A stretch of DNA of 64,000 bases from NCBI GenBank assembly GCA_033765305.1, contig JANRID010000010.1, positions 246,481-310,480 of the forward strand, given 5' to 3'. The notes beneath the pieces are model-generated. The model was not told the DNA's origin. It was given only the letters and a program-made list of their open reading frames with translations, and made no database searches. Shown here in pieces: positions 33,634-41,761 of the stretch (its first letter is position 1; every line of letters starts with the position of its first letter). Position numbers and translations under genes: made by a program. This stretch comes from RDXT01 sp033765305. GTDB lineage: Bacteria > Bacteroidota > Bacteroidia > J057.

Positions 33634-34542
33634 TTATGGAAGCGCGGCAGTGGGGGCCATTTGCCGCAGGCGCTGCCGGATTTCCGCATTGAGGCTGCGG
33701 GATACCGGAACCGGGTTTTCCACCCCGGTCAGATGCAGGCGGTAGCCCTGGGCATTGCCGGAAATCTTGTGCACATGGTCCAGGTTTACGAGATAGGCCC
33801 GGTGGCAGCGGAACAGCTGCGGATGTGCCGCCAGCGCAGCTTCCATCCGTTTGAGCGGGCTACGGAGCAGCTGCCGCTGGAGCCTGGTGCTGTGAAGATA
33901 GCAGACAGCGACGTAATTATCGGCAGCTTCCAGGTAATAGAGGTCGGATCGCCTGATGGTCAGGCGTTCCGACTGGTTTTCCCCGCTCAGGGTAATCAGC
34001 GGGTCGGTGTGATCCTCCTGTTCGGACGGCAGGGTCTGCAATCCGGCCGAAAGCAGCTCGGCTTCCGTGCGGTAGCGGCGCATCAGCCGGTGCTGCGTGA
34101 GCGCAACCGATACCAGAATGGGCGCTCCTGCCACGGTGCCCGTGACGAGCAGCCATTGTCCGAGGCGGACGAGGGTGATGGGTACGCCCCAGGTGCCGTG
34201 CGCGGCGAGCAGGTTCAGCACAGCGATGATGCAGATGCTCAGCAGCATTTCCAGCAGCTCCTTGCCCAAGGTCCAGCGCTGCTCGCGGGCGTAGCGGGGG
34301 AACAGGCGCAGCAGGCCTGCCGACAGCATCAGCCCAGCTGCTGTGACCAGGCCGAACAGGGCCGCAACCCGCAGCACCTCCCAGGTGCTGATGATCGCGT
34401 ACGCGCCGAAGGGACGGAAGATGAACAGAAACAGCGCCACGACCGCGCCGGCCGTCAGCGAGCCGCGGAGCTGCTCCTGCCAGGTAGCGGGAAACGGGTA
34501 GGGGCGCTGAAGCCATGCATGCAGATTGCGGATCATACTCAT
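33634..34542 (-). CDS. LytTR-family DNA-binding regulator with membrane domain
   Basis: The N-terminal 160 residues hold four transmembrane helices (LTAGAVVALFLFIFRPFGAY, VLRVAALFGLVTAAGLMLSA, MLLSICIIAVLNLLAA, WLLVTGTVAGAPILVSVAL). The C-terminal ~110 residues are a LytTR domain (DLYYLEAADNYVAVCYL, LFRCHRAYLVNLDHVHKI, VPVSRSLNAEIRQRL). There is no receiver domain, so the membrane part is the likely sensor or anchor and the protein regulates genes from the membrane. Targets are unknown. An ATG two codons further in is an alternative start. It is divergent from truA. Confidence 0.9.
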   Translation of the reverse strand: MSMIRNLHAWLQRPYPFPATWQEQLRGSLTAGAVVALFLFIFRPFGAYAIISTWEVLRVAALFGLVTAAGLMLSAGLLRLFPRYAREQRWTLGKELLEMLLSICIIAVLNLLAAHGTWGVPITLVRLGQWLLVTGTVAGAPILVSVALTQHRLMRRYRTEAELLSAGLQTLPSEQEDHTDPLITLSGENQSERLTIRRSDLYYLEAADNYVAVCYLHSTRLQRQLLRSPLKRMEAALAAHPQLFRCHRAYLVNLDHVHKISGNAQGYRLHLTGVENPVPVSRSLNAEIRQRLRQMAPTAALP

Positions 34543-34616
34543 CGGAACTGCGCTGGCAGATAGATACGCAAAAATGGGGAAAACCTGAAAACAGGAACCC
34601 CGGAAAACGGCAAAGG

Positions 34617-34646
34617 TTGCTGCGGGACGGCGCGCTGACTAATTTG
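34617..34646 (+). promoter_or_regulatory. Putative promoter of truA
   Basis: TTG (34617-34619), 20 bases, then TAATTTG (34640-34646), a -7 box one base shorter than consensus, 18 bases before the ATG. Confidence 0.3.
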
Positions 34647-34664
34647 GCGGCTCATTTCTGCATC

Positions 34665-35426
34665 ATGCCCCGCTACGCCCTGCAGATCAGCTACCACGGC
34701 GCCCGCTACGGCGGCTGGCAGGACCAGCCCAATGCGCCGACGGTGCAGGCCGAGGTCAACCGTGCGCTGAGCACGCTGCTGCGTACGCCCGCTGCGTGCA
34801 CGGGCTCCGGGCGCACGGACGCAGGCGTGCACGCGAGCGGGCAGGTGGCGCATTTCGATTTCGGGGGTGCCCTGCCGCAGCGGTTTCTCGTAGGGATCAA
34901 TGGCATTCTCCCGCCCGATATTGCGGTGCACGCGGTCTATCAGGCTGCGGATCCGGCTTTCCACGCCCGGTTCAGCGCCATAAGCCGGGCATACACCTAC
35001 CAGATCGTGACCCGGAAATCGCCCTTGCTGGAAGGGCTGGCCATGCGCATCCCGTACATGCCGGACCTGGCCCGGCTGGAGGAGGCTGCGTCGCTCTTGT
35101 TTGCGTATGAGGATTTCGAGAGCTTTTGCAAAGCCCATACGGACAATACCCATTTCCGCTGCCGCATCCTGGAGGCCCGCTGGGAGCTGCTGCCGGACCG
35201 GCTCTGCTTCCATATCCGCGCCAACCGCTTCCTGCGGGGCATGGTACGGGCCATCACCGGCACCCTGCTGCTCGCCGGGCAGGGCGTGCTGAGCCTGGAG
35301 GAAGTGCGCCGCATCATCGAGGCCCGCGACCGAAGGGCTGCGCCTGCCAATGCCGACGCGCAGGGCCTATGCCTGACGGATGTGCAGTATCCGGAAGGCA
35401 TGCTCGTCCGGGCCAGCCTGTCCTGA
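34665..35426 (+). CDS. truA: tRNA pseudouridine(38-40) synthase
   Basis: TruA isomerises U38-U40 in the anticodon stem. The catalytic Asp52 sits in GSGRTDAGVHA; other conserved parts are YHGARYGGWQDQP, ISRAYTYQI and IRANRFLRGMVRAI. The length of 253 aa is normal. Frames upstream of the ATG at 34665 overlap the divergent gene and have no family match, so 34665 is the start. Confidence 0.95.
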   Translation: MPRYALQISYHGARYGGWQDQPNAPTVQAEVNRALSTLLRTPAACTGSGRTDAGVHASGQVAHFDFGGALPQRFLVGINGILPPDIAVHAVYQAADPAFHARFSAISRAYTYQIVTRKSPLLEGLAMRIPYMPDLARLEEAASLLFAYEDFESFCKAHTDNTHFRCRILEARWELLPDRLCFHIRANRFLRGMVRAITGTLLLAGQGVLSLEEVRRIIEARDRRAAPANADAQGLCLTDVQYPEGMLVRASLS

Positions 35427-35457
35427 CGGGATACCCCTTCCGCGCTGCAAGATTGTG

Positions 35458-35465
35458 TATCTTTA
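35458..35465 (+). promoter_or_regulatory. Putative -7 element
   Basis: TATCTTTA lies 25 bases before the ATG at 35491, with TTC 17 bases upstream. Confidence 0.3.
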
Positions 35466-35490
35466 CCCTATACTCCATTCTGCCGGCTGT

Positions 35491-36663
35491 ATGCGTCTGC
35501 TGCGTCCGTTTTCCCTGCCCGATGAAGAAGGCGCTGCCGCCTATGCCCGCCACCGGCAAGCCGAGCGCTTTGCCTGGGTGCTTGGCGAGGGCATCCGGCA
35601 GGTGGCGGATGCCCATGCGGAAAAGATCAACACCACGATCCGCGAGGTGGGCGGCAAGCTCGATCATACGATCCGCGAAGGCTTCAGCGAGCAGCGGGAG
35701 TACAACATCGAGATTCACCGCGCACTGATCGATCAGACGCAGGTGCTCTACCGCGGGTTCCGGATGGTGGAAGTGCAGCTGGAAAGCGGTTTCGGGCAGA
35801 CGGCGCTTGCGCTGTCTGAAGTCAGCGGGCGGATCGAGAACCTGGGCATGACGCTCGTCGAAACGGGCGACCGGCTGGCGCAGGGCATCGCCGGGCTGAA
35901 AGCAGCCTTCGACATGGGCCTGGCCGGCCTCGTCTCGCAGGCCGAGCTGCAGCGCAGCGAGATCCGCGCAGGCTTCGACCGGCTGAGCCATCTGCTCGAG
36001 AACACCCGAAAGACTGAAGCCCAGGAGCGCTACCGCGACGGCCAGCTCGAATACGAGCGCTACCTCCGCCATCCGGATGAGCCCCGGTTTCTGGACGATG
36101 CCCTGCATTATCTGACCCTCAGCGAGGCCGTGTACCGGGGGAATCCCTTCTGCCACCTTTACCTCGGGCACATCCGCCACGAGGCTGGCCACCTGTACGA
36201 CCCGGCTGCCGTCCGCGATCATTACCTGGCCTGCGCTGCCTACGCCAAGGGGCTGGAAGATCCAGCGCTGGCTGCGCTGGGGTATTTTTTTGCTGCCTGG
36301 ATGCAGTATGTGCTGGGCGATCTGGAAGGGGCCATCCGCAGCGGGGAGCAGTCGCTGGCCTGCGATCCGGATCGTTTGCCTGAAAATTATTACCACCTTG
36401 CCCGGTTCTACGCCCGGCGCGGCGATGCTGCGCAGGCCATCGCCCGGCTCGATACGGCAGTGCGGCGCTTCGATCCGGCCTACGCGCTCAAATCTGCACT
36501 CGATGCGGATTTTGCGCCCGTACGCTCCGACCTGGATGCCTACTTCGAGCGGATCCGCCGCGAGGCTGCCGAGCGCTGGGACCATCGCCTGACCCCGCTC
36601 CGGAAGCTCGGAACCTCCGGACCAGAGACCCGCAAGGCCGGAGACGGCAGCCATCAGCGGTGA
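35491..36663 (+). CDS. Coiled-coil and TPR-like protein, 390 aa
   Basis: Residues ~20-180 are a long amphipathic coiled coil with a heptad-like series (INTTIREVGGKLDHTIREGF, then LALSEVSGRIENLGMTLVE). The C-terminal half looks like TPR repeats (YLTLSEAVYRGNPFCHLYLG, GYFFAAWMQYVLGDLEGAIR, YYHLARFYARRGDAAQAIAR). No catalytic motif, signal peptide or membrane helix is seen. Such architecture suggests an oligomeric scaffold. It precedes a MazF-like gene by 105 bases; a functional link is speculative. Confidence 0.65.
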   Translation: MRLLRPFSLPDEEGAAAYARHRQAERFAWVLGEGIRQVADAHAEKINTTIREVGGKLDHTIREGFSEQREYNIEIHRALIDQTQVLYRGFRMVEVQLESGFGQTALALSEVSGRIENLGMTLVETGDRLAQGIAGLKAAFDMGLAGLVSQAELQRSEIRAGFDRLSHLLENTRKTEAQERYRDGQLEYERYLRHPDEPRFLDDALHYLTLSEAVYRGNPFCHLYLGHIRHEAGHLYDPAAVRDHYLACAAYAKGLEDPALAALGYFFAAWMQYVLGDLEGAIRSGEQSLACDPDRLPENYYHLARFYARRGDAAQAIARLDTAVRRFDPAYALKSALDADFAPVRSDLDAYFERIRREAAERWDHRLTPLRKLGTSGPETRKAGDGSHQR

Positions 36664-36678
36664 TTTCTTACATCAGAA

Positions 36679-36692
36679 AACATACATATGTT
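36679..36692. promoter_or_regulatory. Palindrome upstream of the MazF-like gene, possible operator
   Basis: AACATA-CA-TATGTT is a perfect 6-base inverted repeat with a 2-base spacer, 76 bases before the ATG at 36769. Confidence 0.3.
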
Positions 36693-36768
36693 GAACGGTT
36701 ATACGATATACCCCCAACAACAGCAGCCTGGGCAGGTTACAGTGGCATAGAGCCCACCATCCACAGCA

Positions 36769-37155
36769 ATGCATATGTATCCGTATTTTGGTGATGTATA
36801 CCTGGTGCGCGGACTCCGGACAGGATCGGAGCCTGAGCGTCCGGCTCGTCCGGGGGTGATAGTCAATTATATCCATGACCGCCGGGACTCGTTTCTGATT
36901 CTTCCGCTCATGCCGCCGGTACGCCGGCATCATGAAAATCCCCTGCTCTTTCCCCAGGTATCCCTGCCTGCCGGCGCAGGGTACGGGGAGCTGGCGGCTG
37001 ATCCCTTTCTCCTCCAGATGGTGTACGCCGACCAGCTGGGGGAACGGATTGCGATGCTGGAGGGCGAGGTGCTCAAGGCAGTCGCCTGTGCCATCGGGCG
37101 GGTGACCGGCGTCCCCAATGCTGCGCCCGAGCCCGTGCCGGCAGCCCGCCGCTGA
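36769..37155 (+). CDS. MazF/PemK-like fold protein without adjacent antitoxin
   Basis: The 128-aa protein follows the PemK/MazF strand order: FGDVYLVRG at the start, RPGVIVN (27-33), SFLILPLMPP, a QVSLPAG strand, AADPFLLQMVYADQLGER and a closing helix EGEVLKAVACAIGRVTGV. MazF proteins are ribosome-independent mRNA interferases or non-toxic relatives. No antitoxin-sized gene lies directly upstream; only a 20-codon frame exists there. It may be an orphan toxin, a degenerate member or a regulator with the same fold. The match is by pattern and the residues are diverged. Confidence 0.55.
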   Translation: MHMYPYFGDVYLVRGLRTGSEPERPARPGVIVNYIHDRRDSFLILPLMPPVRRHHENPLLFPQVSLPAGAGYGELAADPFLLQMVYADQLGERIAMLEGEVLKAVACAIGRVTGVPNAAPEPVPAARR

Positions 37156-37264
37156 GATATTTGTCCGGCTTCTATGCAGGATATTCCGGAGCAGGATGTT
37201 AGATTTACTCAAGGTATGCGTGCAGCATATCTGCGGAGCCGTTGCATCTTTGCCCGGACCTGCC

Positions 37265-38578
37265 ATGAAACTGAAGCCCGACATCCGCTCCACCGAGGCC
37301 CTGGGATGGGCGGTCCTCTATATGCTCCTGGGATGGGGATGGATCGTCGTGTCCGACCATCTGCTCCAGCTGCTTCCGGAAGCCATGCAGAATACCCGGA
37401 TGTACAGCACCTTGCAGACGGTCAAAGGACTTTTCTGGATTACGCTGACCGGTGTCATTATCTTCATGCTGGCGCGGGCCTACATCCGCCTGGTGCGGAA
37501 AGCAGAGCGCGACCACGAGCAGCTGTTTGCCGATCATCCTCATCCCATGTGGGTGTATGACCGGGAGAGCCTGCGGTTTCTGGAGGTGAACAACGCGGCC
37601 GTGCAGATATATGGCTACAGCCGGGCGGAATTTAAATCCATGACGATCCTGGATATCCGCCCGGAGGACGACCGGGCGCGCGTGCGCGCATCGGTGCAAG
37701 GGCTCAAAACCGGCTACCACGATGCCGGCACCTGGGAGCATATCAAGCGGGATGGCCAGCGGGTGCTCGTCGAAATCCATTCCCACCCGGTGCTGTTTCG
37801 GGGGCAGATCGCGCAGCTGGTAGCTGTGGAGGATGTCACTGCGCGCAAAGAGGCAGAAGCGGAGCGGCTCCGCCTCATCGACGCCCTGCAGCACAGCAAC
37901 CGCTCGCTGATCGAATTCAATCAGCTGCTGTCGCATCACCTGCGCATTCCGATCAGCAATCTGATGGGGCTGCTGCCGCTGCTGCAGTCCGGAACGGAGG
38001 CTGCACGTGCCCAGGTGCTGCGCTACCTGGAGCAGTCGGCCGGATCGCTCGACCAGATCAGCCGCGATATGGCGGAGCTGCTGCTGGCGCCGCTGGAAGC
38101 AGGCCAGGGACAGGAAAAGCCTTTTGGTGCGGTGCTGGACGCGGCCGCACAGCCCTTCGGCGCATCGCTGGCGGGCGGCATGCTCGCCCTGCGCTGCGAG
38201 CCGGAGGCGGCCAGGACCCTGCCGGTCCGGGACCGGCTCCTGATGCCCATCGTCCGCAAGCTGATCGGGATCGCAGACCGCTACCGCGAAGCGCATGCCG
38301 CCGCAGTATGCTTCAGGCTCTGCCAGACCAGCCCGCAGCAGATGCAGCTCCTCTGCGTGTTCAGCGGGGTGGATATCCCGGCGCCGCTGGCCGGCGCGAT
38401 GGCGCCCGGCGCGCACGAGGAGGCGATGGTATCCTACCTTGGCGGAGAAGGGCTCGGCATGTATATGCTCACCACCTACCTGCACCTGATGGGCGGCCGC
38501 GTGGTGCGTTCGGACCTGCTGGAACGGGGCTGGGAGCTTGAAATCCTGCTCGGCACGCACACGGCTGCTGCGCCATAG
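37265..38578 (+). CDS. Membrane PAS histidine kinase with degenerate ATPase domain
   Basis: Two transmembrane helices (LGWAVLYMLLGWGWIVV; GLFWITLTGVIIFMLARAYI) flank a short loop. A PAS domain (about 85-195; HPMWVYDRESLRFLEVNNAA) and a HisKA-like helix with His224 (LSHHLRIPISNLMGL) follow. The C-terminal region aligns with HATPase but lacks the Asn of the N box (PIVRKLIGIADRYR) and a clear DxGxG; only a G2-like GGEGLGMYML remains. It may be inactive as a kinase, or act as a phosphatase or partner. The ATG at 37265 gives the two-helix topology. Confidence 0.8.
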   Translation: MKLKPDIRSTEALGWAVLYMLLGWGWIVVSDHLLQLLPEAMQNTRMYSTLQTVKGLFWITLTGVIIFMLARAYIRLVRKAERDHEQLFADHPHPMWVYDRESLRFLEVNNAAVQIYGYSRAEFKSMTILDIRPEDDRARVRASVQGLKTGYHDAGTWEHIKRDGQRVLVEIHSHPVLFRGQIAQLVAVEDVTARKEAEAERLRLIDALQHSNRSLIEFNQLLSHHLRIPISNLMGLLPLLQSGTEAARAQVLRYLEQSAGSLDQISRDMAELLLAPLEAGQGQEKPFGAVLDAAAQPFGASLAGGMLALRCEPEAARTLPVRDRLLMPIVRKLIGIADRYREAHAAAVCFRLCQTSPQQMQLLCVFSGVDIPAPLAGAMAPGAHEEAMVSYLGGEGLGMYMLTTYLHLMGGRVVRSDLLERGWELEILLGTHTAAAP

Positions 38579-38597
38579 GCCAGGTCCGCGCTGCGGC

Positions 38598-38628
38598 TTG
38601 GACATTCCAGGCTTTTTCCGTACCTTTA
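38598..38628 (+). promoter_or_regulatory. Promoter of the DUF4290-murA operon
   Basis: TTG (38598-38600), 20 bases, TACCTTTA (38621-38628), one mismatch to the -7 consensus. Confidence 0.45.
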
Positions 38629-38723
38629 TGCCCGTCAGGTGCGGGGAGATGCCCCGCACTGCGCCGGCGGCAGCTGCAAATTGCTGTAAAACACATGCCT
38701 CAGCCGGTCTGCACATCACGCAT

Positions 38724-39368
38724 ATGAATTATCATCTCTCGAACACCCCGCTGCGCCTGCGCGAATTCGGGCGAAATATTCAGAACATGGTCGAATATGC
38801 CTGCACCCTGCCCGATAAGCAGGTGCGCACGCAGACGGCGCATGAAATCATCCGCTACATGATCATGCTCAATCCTTCGCTGAAGGAAAATCCGGATCAT
38901 AAGCAGAAGCTCTGGGATGCATTGTATATGATGAGCGACTTCAAGCTCGATGTGGATGCGCCGTATCCGCCGCCGGGCCGCGAAGTGCTCTACCACCGCA
39001 CCGGCAAGCACATGGGCTACAGCCGGAATGCGCCCCAGCTCCGGCAGTATGGATTCATCGTCGAACAGATGATCCGCTATGCGGCCGACATGGAAGAAGG
39101 GCCCCGCAAAACCGCCTATGTCAACCATATCGCCAACATCATGAAGATGTTTCTGCGTGCGGTGGACCGCGACGGCAATGTGCCCGAGGCTGCCATTGCC
39201 GACCATATCCGCACCTTGTCGAAAAACCGCCTTACAGTCCGGCCGGAAGACATCGTCTTTTCCCGCCAGTTTCTCCAGGCGGCCCACAGCTTTACCCAGC
39301 GCACCTTCCGCACCGCCGGACAAGGCAGCAGCAAACAAAAGCGCAATCAGAAACGCCGCAGACGGTAA
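38724..39368 (+). CDS. DUF4290 protein
   Basis: The N-terminus YHLSNTPLRLREFGRNIQNM and the helix-rich body (RTQTAHEIIRYMIMLNPSLK, YGFIVEQMIRYAADMEEG) match the Bacteroidota-specific DUF4290 family of unknown function. The end is strongly basic (KQKRNQKRRRR), suggesting nucleic-acid contact. It lies 3 bases before murA; this pairing recurs in the phylum as far as I recall, hinting at a link to envelope synthesis or simply shared expression. The ATG at 38724 is the family start. Confidence 0.88.
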   Translation: MNYHLSNTPLRLREFGRNIQNMVEYACTLPDKQVRTQTAHEIIRYMIMLNPSLKENPDHKQKLWDALYMMSDFKLDVDAPYPPPGREVLYHRTGKHMGYSRNAPQLRQYGFIVEQMIRYAADMEEGPRKTAYVNHIANIMKMFLRAVDRDGNVPEAAIADHIRTLSKNRLTVRPEDIVFSRQFLQAAHSFTQRTFRTAGQGSSKQKRNQKRRRR

Positions 39369-39371
39369 TAC

Positions 39372-40691
39372 ATGGAATACTTCGAAGTCGAAGGCGGACA
39401 CAGCCTTCGCGGGGAAATCACGCCCCAGGGCGCTAAAAACGAGGCGCTGCAGGTCATCTGCGCCACCCTGCTCACCGACCAGCCCGTCACCCTGACCAAC
39501 CTCCCCGACATTGTCGATGTCAATCACCTCATCGGCATCCTCCGCAGCATCGGGGTCCGGATAAGCGCCAATGGCCCCGGCAGCTACACCTTCCAGGCCG
39601 ATGCCATCGATCTGGAGTACCTGCAGTCGGATGCCTACTGGAAACAGGCCGGCAAGCTGCGCGGCTCCATCATGCTGGTCGGGCCGCTGCTCGCCCGTTT
39701 CGGGCTGGCCTATGCGCCCAAGCCCGGCGGCGATAAGATCGGCCGCCGGCGTCTGGATACCCACTTCTGGGGCTTCCAGCAGCTCGGAGCCCATTTTCAC
39801 TACGATCCCGATCACGCGATCTACCGCGTCTCTGCACCCGGCGGGCATCTGCGCGGCGCCTACATGCTCCTCGACGAGGCCTCCGTCACCGGCACGGCCA
39901 ATATCCTGATGGCTGCCGTCCTCGCGCAGGGCCGCACGACCATCTACCATGCCGCCTGCGAGCCGTATCTCCAGCAGCTCTGCCACCTGCTCAACCGCAT
40001 GGGCGCCCGGATCTCCGGAATCGGCAGCAACCTGCTCACCATCGACGGGGTGGAATCGCTCGGCGGTGCGGAGCACCGCCTGCTGGCCGATATGATCGAG
40101 GTCGGCAGCTTCATCGGCATGGCCGCCATGACCCGCGGGCAGCTCACCATCCGGGGAGCGGATGTGGAATACCTGGGCATCATTCCCGAAATCTTCCGCC
40201 GCATGGGCGTGCAGCTCGAAATCAGCGGCAACGATATCATCGTGCACGAGCAGCAGGTCTGTGAGATCGACACCTTCATCGACGGCAGCATTCTTACCGT
40301 CTCCGACCATCCCTGGCCGGGATTCACCCCCGACCTGCTGAGCATCGTCCTCGTGCTGGCGACCCAGTGCAAAGGCTCGGTGCTCATTCACCAGAAGATG
40401 TTCGAGAGCCGCCTGTTCTTCGTGGACAAGCTGATCGATATGGGAGCGCAGATCATCCTCTGCGACCCGCACCGGGCTACCGTCATCGGCCTGGAGCGCC
40501 GGCAGGCGCTGCGCGCCATCTCCATGACCAGCCCGGACATCCGTGCCGGGGTGGCGCTGCTCATCGCCGCCATGTCGGCCCAGGGCACCAGCCGCATTTA
40601 CAACATCGAGCAGATCGACCGGGGCTACCAGCACATCGAGCACCGGCTCAATCCGCTGGGCGCGCGCATCACGCGCAAGCGCGAGTCCTGA
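39372..40691 (+). CDS. murA: UDP-N-acetylglucosamine 1-carboxyvinyltransferase (Cys-to-Asp form)
   Basis: MurA transfers enolpyruvate to UDP-GlcNAc in the first committed step of peptidoglycan synthesis. Conserved features are GAKNEAL near residue 20 (Lys and Asn of the active site), GPLLARFG, the DEASVTGTANILMAAVLA segment and the final domain repeat (DIRAGVALLIAAM). The catalytic loop normally reads PGGCxIG; here it is KPGGDKIG, with Asp121 in place of Cys. Asp at this site keeps activity in known enzymes but blocks alkylation by fosfomycin. The length of 439 aa is normal. Confidence 0.94.
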   Translation: MEYFEVEGGHSLRGEITPQGAKNEALQVICATLLTDQPVTLTNLPDIVDVNHLIGILRSIGVRISANGPGSYTFQADAIDLEYLQSDAYWKQAGKLRGSIMLVGPLLARFGLAYAPKPGGDKIGRRRLDTHFWGFQQLGAHFHYDPDHAIYRVSAPGGHLRGAYMLLDEASVTGTANILMAAVLAQGRTTIYHAACEPYLQQLCHLLNRMGARISGIGSNLLTIDGVESLGGAEHRLLADMIEVGSFIGMAAMTRGQLTIRGADVEYLGIIPEIFRRMGVQLEISGNDIIVHEQQVCEIDTFIDGSILTVSDHPWPGFTPDLLSIVLVLATQCKGSVLIHQKMFESRLFFVDKLIDMGAQIILCDPHRATVIGLERRQALRAISMTSPDIRAGVALLIAAMSAQGTSRIYNIEQIDRGYQHIEHRLNPLGARITRKRES

Positions 40692-40698
40692 ACGGCGC

Positions 40699-40742
40699 AT
40701 GCCCCCGCCCGGCCCGGAATGCATCCGGCCTTGCGGGGGCAT
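40699..40742. terminator. Terminator between murA and convergent usp
   Basis: ATGCCCCCGC (40699-40708) pairs perfectly with GCGGGGGCAT (40733-40742), with an inner CCGG/CCGG stem. It lies between convergent stops at 40691 and 40769. No T run. Confidence 0.6.
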
Positions 40743-40768
40743 CACCTGCTGCCACGCCTCGCAGGCGC

Positions 40769-41656
40769 TCAGACCTCCACGCCCAGTTCGTTCACCCGGA
40801 ACCACACCTTGAGCTGCACGGTGTTGAGCGCCAGCAGCGGCTGTTCGAGGTGGTTGACCAGGGAGTCGGTCAGACTCTGGCTTTTGCCGAAGGTGCGGCC
40901 GGAGGCCGGAATGGCATTGTGGGCGATCGATACCAGATCGGCGCCGATGTCCGAGGCGAAGTGGGTAATCCCGGCTTCCACGCTCACATCGCCGATCTCA
41001 TGGGTGCTGCACGGCAGGTTCCAGCACATCCGCTCAAACAGATCCATCCGCCCTTTGTGGTCGGGCTCGCCTTTCCAGAAGGTTTCCGGCGGCTCGATGT
41101 GCAGCAGATGCACATGCGCGCCAAAAGGCCGCACAAATTCCAGCAATTCCTCGAAGGGCTTGCGGGCCTCCTGGCGGAAGTCCGATGCAAACACCACGCT
41201 GCGGAAGCTCGGCTCGCCCAGCGGATGTTTGACCACCAGCACCGGGTGCGCCACATTCTTCACAATCTTCTGCGCATAGGATCCGGTCATCCACTCCTTC
41301 AGCCCGCTGGCACCGCTGCTGCCCATGACAATCATGTAGATGTCCTCCCGCTCGCAGTAGCGCTCCACGCCTTCCACGAGATCTTTCGGGGTATAGGAGG
41401 TGATGATGGGAACGGTAGTTCCCGCGTAGCGCTCCCGCAGCTCGCGGAACTGTGCTTTGGTCTGATGCAGTTTCTCCAGGTACTCGGGGTATTCGAGCCG
41501 GTCTTGCTCGCGGAACCGGTCCCAGAGCGGATGGACCTCCACCCGGGTCAGGAAATGCACTTCGGAAGCAGGATACCGGGACGCCAGCTCGACGGCGGCA
41601 TCCGCTGCATGCAATGCTACTTCGGAAAAATCGGTTGGGACGAGGAATTTCTTCAT
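40769..41656 (-). CDS. Universal stress protein, tandem UspA domains
   Basis: Domain 1 starts KKFLVPTDFSEVALHAADAA and has a clear nucleotide loop (VMGSSGASGLKEWMTGS). Domain 2 begins near residue 150 (RSVVFASDFRQEARK) and ends with a diverged loop (IAHNAIPASGR). The protein has 295 aa. This is the third tandem Usp in the window, about 30 kb from the other two. It stands alone between murA and the YfhO-family gene. Confidence 0.9.
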   Translation of the reverse strand: MKKFLVPTDFSEVALHAADAAVELASRYPASEVHFLTRVEVHPLWDRFREQDRLEYPEYLEKLHQTKAQFRELRERYAGTTVPIITSYTPKDLVEGVERYCEREDIYMIVMGSSGASGLKEWMTGSYAQKIVKNVAHPVLVVKHPLGEPSFRSVVFASDFRQEARKPFEELLEFVRPFGAHVHLLHIEPPETFWKGEPDHKGRMDLFERMCWNLPCSTHEIGDVSVEAGITHFASDIGADLVSIAHNAIPASGRTFGKSQSLTDSLVNHLEQPLLALNTVQLKVWFRVNELGVEV

Positions 41657-41761
41657 GACGTTTTGCGTTTGGGAGTGGCAACATCCAAAGCTTCCGTCTC
41701 AAAGGTATCGTTTGCCCAACCGGGGAACCATGTGAATAATCAGATTTCCTGCTGACTTTGA

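Noticed and set aside
36688..36750. 20-codon frame before the MazF-like gene as an antitoxin
   Set aside because: Too short, Gln-rich, no ribosome site, and it stops well before the next gene.
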